DNA of 64,000 nt from Craurococcus roseus (lineage in GTDB: Bacteria; Pseudomonadota; Alphaproteobacteria; Acetobacterales; Acetobacteraceae). The stretch is from contig NZ_BAAAFZ010000029.1 in assembly GCF_039523795.1 (NCBI RefSeq), positions 1 to 64,000 of the forward strand, given 5' to 3'. The notes under the pieces were generated by a model. The model did no database searches. It had not been told where the DNA came from and saw only the letters and a program-made list of their open reading frames with translations. Positions within the stretch are counted from its first letter, which is position 1. Every line of letters begins with the position of its first letter. Below, piece by piece: positions 40,692-48,449 of this stretch. The position numbers and the translations under genes were made by a program.

Positions 40692-40794
40692 GCGGGCCGA
40701 ACCGCCCCGCGGCGCGGCAGGACGGCGGGGGACGGCCATCCCGCCGCGTGCGCCGGCGGCCGGCCACCGCCGGGCGCGATCGGAGCGGTCGCGC

Positions 40795-40965
40795 TCAAAG
40801 GCACCAAGCCGCGAACACGACGACCCAGAACAAAATCGATGACGCCAGGCCGACGAGGATCCCCTTCGCCGGGGCCAGTCCGTCGACGCCGCCCGGCTCC
40901 CGGTCGAAGCGGCCGCTGTCGTGGTGCTCGCCTGGCAGGGTCCCCTCCGCGGCTACAAACGGCAT
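40795..40965 (-). CDS. Small membrane protein (hypothetical)
   Basis: A 56-residue product (82 if the earlier ATG at 41043 is used) with a hydrophilic N-terminus and one C-terminal membrane segment, GILVGLASSILFWVVVFAAW, ending in Cys-Leu. I do not recognise it. The hydrophobic segment in a GC-rich genome and the position at the edge of the exopolysaccharide locus make it plausible, but no clear ribosome-binding site is seen. Confidence 0.4.
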   Translation of the reverse strand: MPFVAAEGTLPGEHHDSGRFDREPGGVDGLAPAKGILVGLASSILFWVVVFAAWCL

Positions 40966-41283
40966 CGCCACACGATGGCCCGAGCTCACTAACAACTTTA
41001 TGGCGATAACCCGCCGAATAATCAACCACAGGGCGGCAAACACGTATGGTTCTATGAAGATGTAACTAGGTTGTGTTTCACAATAGCCTTAATTGCGTTC
41101 CAACAATGCATGGCGGACAAACCGGGCGTGTGGTCTCTGCGGCTGCTTGCGTTTGCGACTCGATCAGGGTCCGGATGAACAAAAAGCAAGAAACCAAGTC
41201 TTGAGTTCTTGGGACGATCGTTTCGGGTGTAGTAAGCCGCTGCAGGCCGCCTTTGGCGGTGCCGGCGATGGAGCGGGAGCGTG

Positions 41284-41997
41284 ATGCACGTGCGGAACTT
41301 GGCGTTCGACAGCCCGCAACCACCGCCGGAGGCGCTTAGCGGCCCGGAGCGGCGCCACGGCGGCGTTTGGTCAGTCGTGCTGCGCCCGGCGTCGAAGCGC
41401 GCGATGGACATCGCCCTGTCCGCTGCGATGCTCCTCGTCCTGTTGCCGGTGTTCCTGGCGATCAGCGCTATCGTTGCGGCCGATGGCGGGCCCGCCTTCT
41501 ACTCCCACAAGCGCGTCGGGCGGGGCGGCCGGACCTTCGGCTGCCTCAAGTTCCGCAGCATGCGCACCGACGCCGACCGGCTCCTCGCCGAGCTCCTGGC
41601 CCGCGACCCTTCGGCCCGTGCCGAATGGGAGGCCACGCGCAAGCTACGCCGGGACCCGCGCGTGACGCCGATCGGGCGCTTGCTCCGCGCCACGTCGCTG
41701 GACGAGCTGCCGCAGCTCCTCAACGTGCTCCGGGGCGACATGAGCCTCGTCGGTCCGCGTCCGGTCGTCCAAGAGGAACTGGACCAGCACTACGCGCCGG
41801 CGGCGGCCACCGCCGACTACCTCTCGGTCCGCCCAGGCGTCACCGGCCCCTGGCAGGTGAGCGGCCGCTCCGACGTGGACTACCGCCAACGCGTCGCGCT
41901 CGACTCGCAATACGCGCGGAATCCTTCGCTGCGCAAAGACATCATGCTCCTGGCCCTCACCGTGATCGTGGTGCTGCGCTGCCGGGGTGCTTACTAG
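41284..41997 (+). CDS. Undecaprenyl-phosphate sugar phosphotransferase (ExoY-like)
   Basis: Initiates exopolysaccharide repeat-unit assembly by transferring a sugar phosphate to undecaprenyl phosphate. The 237-residue protein has one membrane segment (IALSAAMLLVLLPVFLAISAIV, about 45-65) and then the bacterial sugar transferase domain: KRVGRGGRTFGCLKFRSM, RLLRATSLDELPQLLNVL, GDMSLVGPRPVV and VRPGVTGPWQVSGRS. The short form without the N-terminal helices of WbaP fits ExoY. The GTG three bases upstream is an alternative start; GGAGCGGGAGC precedes it. First gene of the exopolysaccharide locus, after 240 AT-richer bases likely to hold the promoter. Confidence 0.92.
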   Translation: MHVRNLAFDSPQPPPEALSGPERRHGGVWSVVLRPASKRAMDIALSAAMLLVLLPVFLAISAIVAADGGPAFYSHKRVGRGGRTFGCLKFRSMRTDADRLLAELLARDPSARAEWEATRKLRRDPRVTPIGRLLRATSLDELPQLLNVLRGDMSLVGPRPVVQEELDQHYAPAAATADYLSVRPGVTGPWQVSGRSDVDYRQRVALDSQYARNPSLRKDIMLLALTVIVVLRCRGAY

Positions 41998-42125
41998 CGG
42001 TCCGGCGGAGCACGGGCCGGCTCCAGGCTGACCACGGTCAGCCCGCAACGGGTCTGAACGCCTTGGCGGGCGCGCCGGTCGACCAGCCGGCACCGACTGG
42101 GTCGGGCCTGGGCGGCGCCACCGCT

Positions 42126-43121
42126 TCAGGCCCCGCGGCGCGGCTCGCGCTGGGAGAAGAGCCTGACATAGGCGCTGCCGGTCCCGGCGAACGACCCGCG
42201 CGAGAGCTTGCCCGGGAAGCCCGCGTTCGAATCCCAGTAGGTCTGGTACAGGACGTCGTGGTCGTCGAACCACGCCTTGACCCGTTCGAGGATCGGCTCG
42301 GCGTTGTCGGTCGTGACGCCCCACTCGGAGTACGCGGTCGGCTTGCCGCGCCCCGCCGCGAAATCCTGGTGCCACCGGAGGCCGTGGTCCCCGCTGAGCA
42401 TCTTGTCCCAGGCTTCCAGCGGGTCCGGCGACGTGTATTGCAGGTGCCAGTAGAAATCCATGCCCACGACGTCGACATGGGCATCCCCCGGGTAGCAGCG
42501 TTCCGGATCGGTTTTGCTGGCGCCCATGTTGACGTTCCACTCGAAGCGGAACCTGTTCGACACCGAGCGGAAGCTGTCGACGAACTGCCTGAACGCGTTG
42601 ACGAAAGCCCGTTCCCGGCCCGCCGCGGACCACGGGAACCAATCGCCGTTGAACTCCCAGCCGGTGCGGATGAACACGCGGTCGTCTTGCGGCCGAAACG
42701 CCGCGAGCTTCCGGGCGGCCCTCTTGTAGACGGCGTTGTGGATGCCGTTCGCGGCGTCGTCGAGGGCGCGCCGGTCCCTGGCGGGGACCAGGGGCACCGA
42801 CCAGAACACCGGCCGGTCGATCCGCGACCATAGCTCGATGAACCAGCCGGGGTCCCCGATCTCGGCCCAACCGGTCCCGCCGGTGAAGCCGAGGACGCCG
42901 TCGACCTCCCGTCCGAGCCACTGTTCGAAAGCCGGGACGTCCTCCAGGGTGTTGCCGACGAACACGCCGAGCAAGGGCGGCTTCTTGTCGGTCGTCGCGC
43001 GTCCCCCCGCGGCGTCCGGCGACCGCGGTTGCGAGCCGGCGCTGCGGAGCGGGGCGGCCGCCCCCGCCAGCGCGAGCCCGATCGCTTGGCGACGGGTGGT
43101 GTCGCGCTCCGCATCCGTCAT
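42126..43121 (-). CDS. GH26-like glycoside hydrolase with Tat signal
   Basis: Predicted exported glycosidase of 331 residues. The leader TTRRQAIGLALAGAAAP has a twin-arginine motif. The catalytic domain is a clan GH-A barrel of GH26 type, with acid/base Glu156 in RTGWEFNGDWFPW and nucleophile Glu266 in AYSEWGV. The ATG at 43121 has the strong site GGGAGGGGA; a longer frame starts at 43199. It is clearly homologous to the catalytic half of the divergent neighbour. In polysaccharide loci such enzymes trim or release the glycan. Substrate (mannan-like or the cell's own polymer) is inference. Confidence 0.85.
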   Translation of the reverse strand: MTDAERDTTRRQAIGLALAGAAAPLRSAGSQPRSPDAAGGRATTDKKPPLLGVFVGNTLEDVPAFEQWLGREVDGVLGFTGGTGWAEIGDPGWFIELWSRIDRPVFWSVPLVPARDRRALDDAANGIHNAVYKRAARKLAAFRPQDDRVFIRTGWEFNGDWFPWSAAGRERAFVNAFRQFVDSFRSVSNRFRFEWNVNMGASKTDPERCYPGDAHVDVVGMDFYWHLQYTSPDPLEAWDKMLSGDHGLRWHQDFAAGRGKPTAYSEWGVTTDNAEPILERVKAWFDDHDVLYQTYWDSNAGFPGKLSRGSFAGTGSAYVRLFSQREPRRGA

Positions 43122-43480
43122 CGTCCCCTCCCGTCGCAAGCCTTCCGCCCAGGGCAGCAGCCCTGCCTCACGAGCGAGTACCCGGTCCCACCCGGACATG
43201 GCAGCTTAGCCCTTCATGCCCTTCCCGCCGACGGGGGCACCCGCGCGATGCGCACGGGCCGGTCCGCACCAATCGATCAGGTGCCGCCGCATGGCGGGGG
43301 CGGCCGCGGGAGGCGGGCGGCTCGTCCTGGGCCGCGAAGCGCTCAAAGGCTGAAACATTTCATAATAGCACAGCTTACAATCTCGATCAAGAAACGATTC
43401 CGCGTGCCCGCAAAGGTGAAATAATGTATAACCTACGGTAGATGAAACCTTAATGTTATCACCGTAGGAGAGAACGCCTC
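43122..43480. other. Divergent regulatory region of the two GH26-like genes
   Basis: 359 bases without a gene. The right half (about 43345-43460) is distinctly AT-rich (CATTTCATAATAGC, ATAATGTATAAC) and probably holds the promoter of the RTX glycosidase. The inverted repeat at 43432-43468 is listed separately. Confidence 0.5.
43432..43468 (+). promoter_or_regulatory. Inverted repeat overlapping the ribosome-binding site of the RTX glycosidase
   Basis: CCTACGGT (43432-43439) and ACCGTAGG (43461-43468) are perfect 8-base inverted arms separated by 21 bases. The right arm runs into the ribosome-binding site (GTAGGAGAG, about 12 bases before the ATG at 43481). As DNA it could be an operator; as RNA the hairpin would cover the ribosome-binding site. 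Confidence 0.5.
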
Positions 43481-45667
43481 ATGACCAAGCTCGGTGTGTT
43501 CATCGGCAACCTTCCCGCGGACCTGAAGCAGTTCGAGGGCTGGCTCGGCAAGCCGGTGGACGGCGTCCTCGGTTTCACCGGCAGCCAGAGCTGGGGCGAC
43601 GCGGATCCGGGGTGGCAGCTCACCTCCGGCTTCCTCGGCGGCACCGGGCGGCACATCAACTGGTCGATCCCGGCCTGGCCCGACAGCGGGGGCGTCGGCG
43701 CCATGCGCGAGGTCGCCAACGGGCAGCACCGCGACAAGCACACGGACTGGGCGCAGAAGATCCTCGCGTCGCGTTCGGGCGACGGCGACCCGATCTACGT
43801 CCGCACCACCTGGGAACTGGGCGGCGAGTGGTTCCCCTGGACCGGCCACGCCAAGGAGGACCCGGAGGCCTACAAGAAGGCGTTCGGGCAGTTCGCCGAC
43901 GCCTTCCACGACGTTTCGCCGCGCTTCAAGATCGTTTGGGACTTCGTGCCCGACCGCGGCGAGGTGACGCAGTGGTACCCGGGCGACGAGGCCGTGGACG
44001 TGATCTCGCAGGACGTCTACTGGCACACGCAGTACTCGGGCACCGACCCCGTCGCGGCCTTCGACCGCGCGGTCAACGGCATGAGCCGCGGCCTGGCCTG
44101 GGTGGCCGACTTCGCCGCGCAGCACGGCAAGCCGATCGCCATCAGCGAGTGGGGCGTGCCCGGCGACGGCTACGACGGCGCCAAGTACATCGAGCTGATG
44201 CAGGCGTGGATGGAGGAGCACAACGTCGTCTACGCCGACTACTGGAACAGCAAATCCGCTTACGACGGCCTCCTGTCCGACGGCGGCCCATCGGCTTCGG
44301 CGGCGAAGCTGAAGCAGATGATGCAAGAGGGCATCCAGAACGGCGGCACGGTCCCCACGCCGACCGAACCGGACCCGGCGCCGAACCCCACCACCCCGCC
44401 GGCCAAGCCGATCGACGTGTCGGTCGGCAGCGGCACCGACACGCTGGTGCTGAAGATCAGCCAGGACGCCTACCAGGGCGACGCGCAGTACACGGTCTCC
44501 GTCGACGGCAAGCAGATCGGCGGCACGCTGACCGCCAAGGCGTCCCACGCCACGGGCGACTCCGACACCGTCACGGTGAAGGGCGACTGGGCGGCCGGGG
44601 CGCACACCGTCACCGTCACCTTCCTCAACGACGCCTACGGCGGCGCCGCCACGGCCGACCGCAACCTCTACCTCGACGCCGCCACGTACAACGGCACGGC
44701 GGTGCCCGGCGCGGTGAAGGCGCTGCTGGCCAGCGGCGGCGCCGGCTTCTCCTTCACCGAAGCGAGCGCGCCGTCGACGCCGCCGCCGGCGACGGGGACC
44801 GCTTCGAACATCGCCGTCGGCACCGGTTCCGACTCGCTGGTGCTGAAGATCTCGCAGGACGCCTTCAACGGCAACGCGCAGTACACGGTTTCCGTCGACG
44901 GCAAGCAGATCGGCGGCACGCTGACGGCCACCGCGCTCCACGGCAGCGGGAAGTCCGACACTGTCACGGTGAAGGGGGACTGGGCCTCGGGGAAGCACGA
45001 CGTCGTCGTCACCTTCCTCAACGACGATTGGGGCGGCTCGGCCGCGGCCGACCGCAACCTCTACGTCGACAGCGCCAGCTACAACGGCGCGGCGGTGGCC
45101 AACGCGGCGCGCGACCTGATGGGCAACGGCGGCGCGGGCTTCTCCTTCACCGAGGCGGCCGCGACCACCGGGAACCTCGACTTGGCGGGCACGTCCGGCG
45201 CCGACGCCCTGGCGGGCGGGGCCGGGGCGGACCGGCTGCGCGGCCTGGGCGGCAACGACACGCTCTCGGGCGGGGGCGGCAACGACGCGCTGAACGGCGG
45301 CGCCGGCGCCGACAGGCTGGACGGCGGCGCCGGCAACGACTACCTGCTCGGCGGCGCCGGGGCGGACGTGCTCACCGGCGGCGCCGGCGGCGACCGCTTC
45401 GCCTTCCTGTCGGCGGGCGAGGGCGGCGACACCATCGCCGACTTCGGCCTCGCGGAGGGCGACCGCCTCGACCTGCGCGGCGTGTTCGCCGCCACCGGCC
45501 AGAACTACGCCAAGCTGGCGGCCGGCGGCTTCGCCAAGGCGAGCGCCGTGTCCGGCGGCGTGCTGGTCTCGGTGGACGCCGACGGCGGCGGCGACGGCTA
45601 CGCCGCCCTGGTCACCCTGAAGGGCCTGACCCTCGCCAGCCTCGGGAACGACTTCCTGATCGCCTGA
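43481..45667 (+). CDS. Secreted GH26-like glycosidase with two CBM60-like modules and RTX repeats
   Basis: Modular extracellular enzyme of 728 residues. There is no N-terminal signal. Residues 1-285: GH26-like barrel with Glu112 in RTTWELGGEWFPW and Glu223 in AISEWGV. A Pro/Thr linker (about 290-305) leads to two near-identical modules of about 110 residues (each with TLVLKISQDA or SLVLKISQDA, YTVSVDGKQIGGTLTA and FLND) like the calcium-dependent xylan-binding CBM60 family. Then come RTX nonapeptides GGAGADRLxGGxGND (about 570-645) and a C-terminal block ending in NDFLIA, the signature of type I secretion. No type I exporter genes are in the window. Likely acts on the exopolysaccharide outside the cell. 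Confidence 0.9.
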   Translation: MTKLGVFIGNLPADLKQFEGWLGKPVDGVLGFTGSQSWGDADPGWQLTSGFLGGTGRHINWSIPAWPDSGGVGAMREVANGQHRDKHTDWAQKILASRSGDGDPIYVRTTWELGGEWFPWTGHAKEDPEAYKKAFGQFADAFHDVSPRFKIVWDFVPDRGEVTQWYPGDEAVDVISQDVYWHTQYSGTDPVAAFDRAVNGMSRGLAWVADFAAQHGKPIAISEWGVPGDGYDGAKYIELMQAWMEEHNVVYADYWNSKSAYDGLLSDGGPSASAAKLKQMMQEGIQNGGTVPTPTEPDPAPNPTTPPAKPIDVSVGSGTDTLVLKISQDAYQGDAQYTVSVDGKQIGGTLTAKASHATGDSDTVTVKGDWAAGAHTVTVTFLNDAYGGAATADRNLYLDAATYNGTAVPGAVKALLASGGAGFSFTEASAPSTPPPATGTASNIAVGTGSDSLVLKISQDAFNGNAQYTVSVDGKQIGGTLTATALHGSGKSDTVTVKGDWASGKHDVVVTFLNDDWGGSAAADRNLYVDSASYNGAAVANAARDLMGNGGAGFSFTEAAATTGNLDLAGTSGADALAGGAGADRLRGLGGNDTLSGGGGNDALNGGAGADRLDGGAGNDYLLGGAGADVLTGGAGGDRFAFLSAGEGGDTIADFGLAEGDRLDLRGVFAATGQNYAKLAAGGFAKASAVSGGVLVSVDADGGGDGYAALVTLKGLTLASLGNDFLIA

Positions 45668-45690
45668 CCGCCGCGAGCGGTCGGGCGGAT

Positions 45691-45723
45691 GGGGCGGCGC
45701 GCGGCGGGTCCGCGCGCCGCCCC
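45691..45723. terminator. Perfect 14-bp hairpin between convergent genes
   Basis: GGGGCGGCGCGCGG (45691-45704) and its exact complement (45710-45723) around the loop CGGGT, placed between the stops of the RTX glycosidase and the convergent glycosyltransferase. Very stable; no T-tract. Could serve both strands. Confidence 0.65.
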
Positions 45724-45736
45724 GATGCTTGTGAGG

Positions 45737-46780
45737 TCAGGCGCTGGAGTGGAGCGCCTGGGCCGGGGCGAGCGCCGGGGGCGGCGTGAAGGGCGGCGGC
45801 GCCACGAGATCCGGCTTCGCCGCGCCGAGAAGCCTGCGGAGAGAGCGGAAGCTTTCGGGCATGGCGAGCAGGCCGAGGACGTAGAGCGTCCTCGCCCAGC
45901 CCTCCGGACGGGGGTAGTGCCGCGACCGGAAGATGCGCCACGCGGCGCCGCGGCGGCGCACCAGCGCGTTCTCGATCACCGCGGCCCGCGCGATCTGCGA
46001 GAGCATCCACTCGCGCGCCCGCTCCTCGTCCGGCGCCAGGCCTTCCATCCGCTCCACCGCGTCGTAGAACTTCCAGCAGGTGTCGGGCTCGTTGAAGCGT
46101 TGGCTGGTGTTGACCATGCGGTACTGGGAGACCGTCCGGTCGATGAACGCGAAGGCGCCGGAGCCGCGGTAGGCTTCCGCGAGGCGGATGCCGAAGTCGG
46201 TGTCTTGCGCGAGGCCGATCTCCTCGCGGCTGCGATAGCCGACCCGGCGCGCGGCCTCGGCGTCTACCAGGAAGCCGTTGGGCGGTACGTGGCGCCAGAA
46301 CGCGCAGGTGAGGAGGTCGCGGCGCAGCCCCGTCTGGTCCCGGGTGCGCTTCGCGTTGGCGTTGTCGCGCTCGGTCTCCTCCGGGATGAGTTCGCCGCGC
46401 TCGTCCGTGACTTCCAGCAGGCCGTACGAGATCACGACGTCGGGCGACAGCTCGAAACCCGCGTTGAGCGCGCTCACCGCGCCGGGCAGCAGGGCGTCGT
46501 CGTCGTGCAGGAGCAGGATGCGCCGCCCCCTCGCCTTGTCGAAGAGCTTCTGCACGCTGCGGACCGGCCCCAGCGACCCCTCGTTCCTCCAGTACCGGAG
46601 CGTGACGCCCGGCGGCGGCGTGATCTGCCGCACCAGCCGCCCGGTCTGGTCGTCTGGGGAGTTGTCGGAAATGTCGATCTCGAGGGGCCGGTGATCCTGC
46701 ATGAAGCAGGTCTGCAGGCACGACAGGAGCAGCGACGGACGCCGGTAAGTCGGGATGCTGATGGTGATGAGTTCATCCAT
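45737..46780 (-). CDS. Glycosyltransferase family 2 protein
   Basis: Cytoplasmic GT-A glycosyltransferase of 347 residues. ISIPTYRRPSLLLSCLQTCF at the N-terminus, the DISDNSPDDQT nucleotide-binding strand and the metal-binding LLLHDDDALLPGA are typical of GT2. Residues after about 310 are Pro/Ala-rich and likely disordered. Part of the exopolysaccharide locus, on the minus strand with the polymerase and flippase genes upstream of it. Donor sugar unknown. Confidence 0.9.
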   Translation of the reverse strand: MDELITISIPTYRRPSLLLSCLQTCFMQDHRPLEIDISDNSPDDQTGRLVRQITPPPGVTLRYWRNEGSLGPVRSVQKLFDKARGRRILLLHDDDALLPGAVSALNAGFELSPDVVISYGLLEVTDERGELIPEETERDNANAKRTRDQTGLRRDLLTCAFWRHVPPNGFLVDAEAARRVGYRSREEIGLAQDTDFGIRLAEAYRGSGAFAFIDRTVSQYRMVNTSQRFNEPDTCWKFYDAVERMEGLAPDEERAREWMLSQIARAAVIENALVRRRGAAWRIFRSRHYPRPEGWARTLYVLGLLAMPESFRSLRRLLGAAKPDLVAPPPFTPPPALAPAQALHSSA

Positions 46781-46952
46781 GGCAGCGGGTCCGGAGGTGC
46801 GCGTTGATCATGCCGCGTTCTCAACCATCCGGACGCGGCTTGCGAGCCAAAACCACCGGAGGGCGACGTACCGCCGTTCAAACACCCGCGAGTTCGATCT
46901 AACGCAGGAATGAAGGCGCCGTTCATCCGTTGCGCGGGACGCTGCAGCCGAA

Positions 46953-47014
46953 GGCGGGCGTCAAGCGGGACGAGCCTGCGCTGGCTCCGCCCCGCGTCCC
47001 TTCCGACGCCCGCC
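46953..47014 (-). terminator. Long imperfect hairpin downstream of the polymerase gene
   Basis: GGCGGGCGTC (46953-46962) pairs perfectly with GACGCCCGCC (47005-47014); inside it GGGACG (46967-46972) pairs with CGTCCC (46995-47000) and AGCC with GGCT, giving a three-step stem over 62 bases. It lies about 30 bases past the stop of the minus-strand polymerase gene and before the next minus-strand gene. Confidence 0.45.
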
Positions 47015-47045
47015 ACTGTGACGGCAGTTGGCGCTGGGCCCCCGA

Positions 47046-48377
47046 TCAGGCGTGGTCCGGCGCCCTAGGCCGCAACCGCGCGACCGACGTGATCAGGAGG
47101 ATCGGGAACAGGATCGGCGCGAACTGCGAGTACGCGCCCGTGAACAGGAACAGCACCATCGCGGGCATCATGAGCGCCGACTGGCGCGGGGTGCGGTCGG
47201 CCGCCAGGAACAGCGCGAGGTAGGCGACGAGCCCAGGCAGCCCGTACTCGACCACGATCTTCAGCGGCGTGTTGATGTTGTAGGCGTAGGAGAGCTGCGT
47301 GTAGAGCCTCTCCGATGCGCCGGCCCCGCCGCCGATGAGCAGCGACAGCGGCGTTTCGTCCAGGACGTCGGCCAATGCCCAGAACGGCGTGACGAACCGG
47401 AGGTGCCCGCTGCTGCCCGGCGACGAAAACTCGCCGGCGCGGTTGACGAAGTAGTTGAACAGGTCGGGCTGGGTCAACGCGAGCACGCCCAGCGCGAAGG
47501 TGGGGACCACCAGGGCGACGATCCCGATCACGGCCCCGCGCGGGCCCATGCTGATGACCGCGCCGACGACGAACGCCCCCAGCACCATCCAACCCGTGCC
47601 GGAAATCGCCACGATGAGGCTGAGCGCATAGACTGCGAGGTGGCGCATCCGACGGAAGTAGACGAGCTCTATGCAGAGCCCCATCGCCGCCATCTGCGAG
47701 TAGATGGAAGCTTCGACCAGGAAGAAGCCGTTGGATTTGATCACCGTGCTGGCGCCGGCCGTCTGCACGGTGTTGTAGAAGACGTACTCTTGCGTGAACT
47801 TGATCGGGAAGCCGTAATCCGAGAAGGCGAACACGGAAACGCCGGCGAACTGCGCGAAGAATTGCAGTATGCCGGCCACGCCTATGAAGAAGATCCAGCG
47901 GTTGATCGCTCGGAAGAAGCGCTCCTCGTCCACCGGCTCGCGGAAGGCGAGCAGCGCGAAGGAGCTCAGCAGCAGGAACTGCGCCAGCGAAGTCCAACTG
48001 ATCGCCGCGAGGCGCGCCGTGCTCCCCGCCATGGACACGATGGAACTGAGGCAGCCCATGACGGCGATGACCAGCAGCGCGACGACGCGGCGGCGGTCGA
48101 ACACGAGGACGCCGCTGACCATCCAGTAGGCCCCGCACAACAAGCCGATCGGGGCGACGACGCTGAGCGGCAGCTCGCCTATCGGGATCGCGAAGCGCTG
48201 GAGCAGCAACGACGCCAGCAGGACCCAGACCGTGAAGCGGATCGCCCCATCGGCTGCGGCGGCGCTCCCCGGCGCGGCCGACGCGACGGGGTGGGCCGCC
48301 GCCACGCCGTCGAGGGCCCTGCGGACCGCGGCGTTCGGAGGGGGCCGCCTTCCGGACGCGCCGACGAACTGACTCAT
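47046..48377 (-). CDS. Exopolysaccharide polymerase (Wzy/O-antigen ligase-like)
   Basis: Inner-membrane protein of 443 residues with about 10-12 hydrophobic segments and a larger periplasmic loop containing SSPGSSGHLRFVTPFWALADVL and IGGGAGASERLYTQLSY, features of the Wzy/WaaL family that joins lipid-linked repeat units. The first 45 residues are Ala/Pro-rich and soluble. Assignment rests on topology, size and location between glycosyltransferase and flippase genes; sequence conservation in this family is low. Confidence 0.78.
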   Translation of the reverse strand: MSQFVGASGRRPPPNAAVRRALDGVAAAHPVASAAPGSAAAADGAIRFTVWVLLASLLLQRFAIPIGELPLSVVAPIGLLCGAYWMVSGVLVFDRRRVVALLVIAVMGCLSSIVSMAGSTARLAAISWTSLAQFLLLSSFALLAFREPVDEERFFRAINRWIFFIGVAGILQFFAQFAGVSVFAFSDYGFPIKFTQEYVFYNTVQTAGASTVIKSNGFFLVEASIYSQMAAMGLCIELVYFRRMRHLAVYALSLIVAISGTGWMVLGAFVVGAVISMGPRGAVIGIVALVVPTFALGVLALTQPDLFNYFVNRAGEFSSPGSSGHLRFVTPFWALADVLDETPLSLLIGGGAGASERLYTQLSYAYNINTPLKIVVEYGLPGLVAYLALFLAADRTPRQSALMMPAMVLFLFTGAYSQFAPILFPILLITSVARLRPRAPDHA

Positions 48378-48449
48378 GCGGGGCCTCCAACCGACGCGCG
48401 GCCCGTCCGGGGCGCCCTCCCGGCCGGCGGGCGGGGGTGGCGGGAGGCG

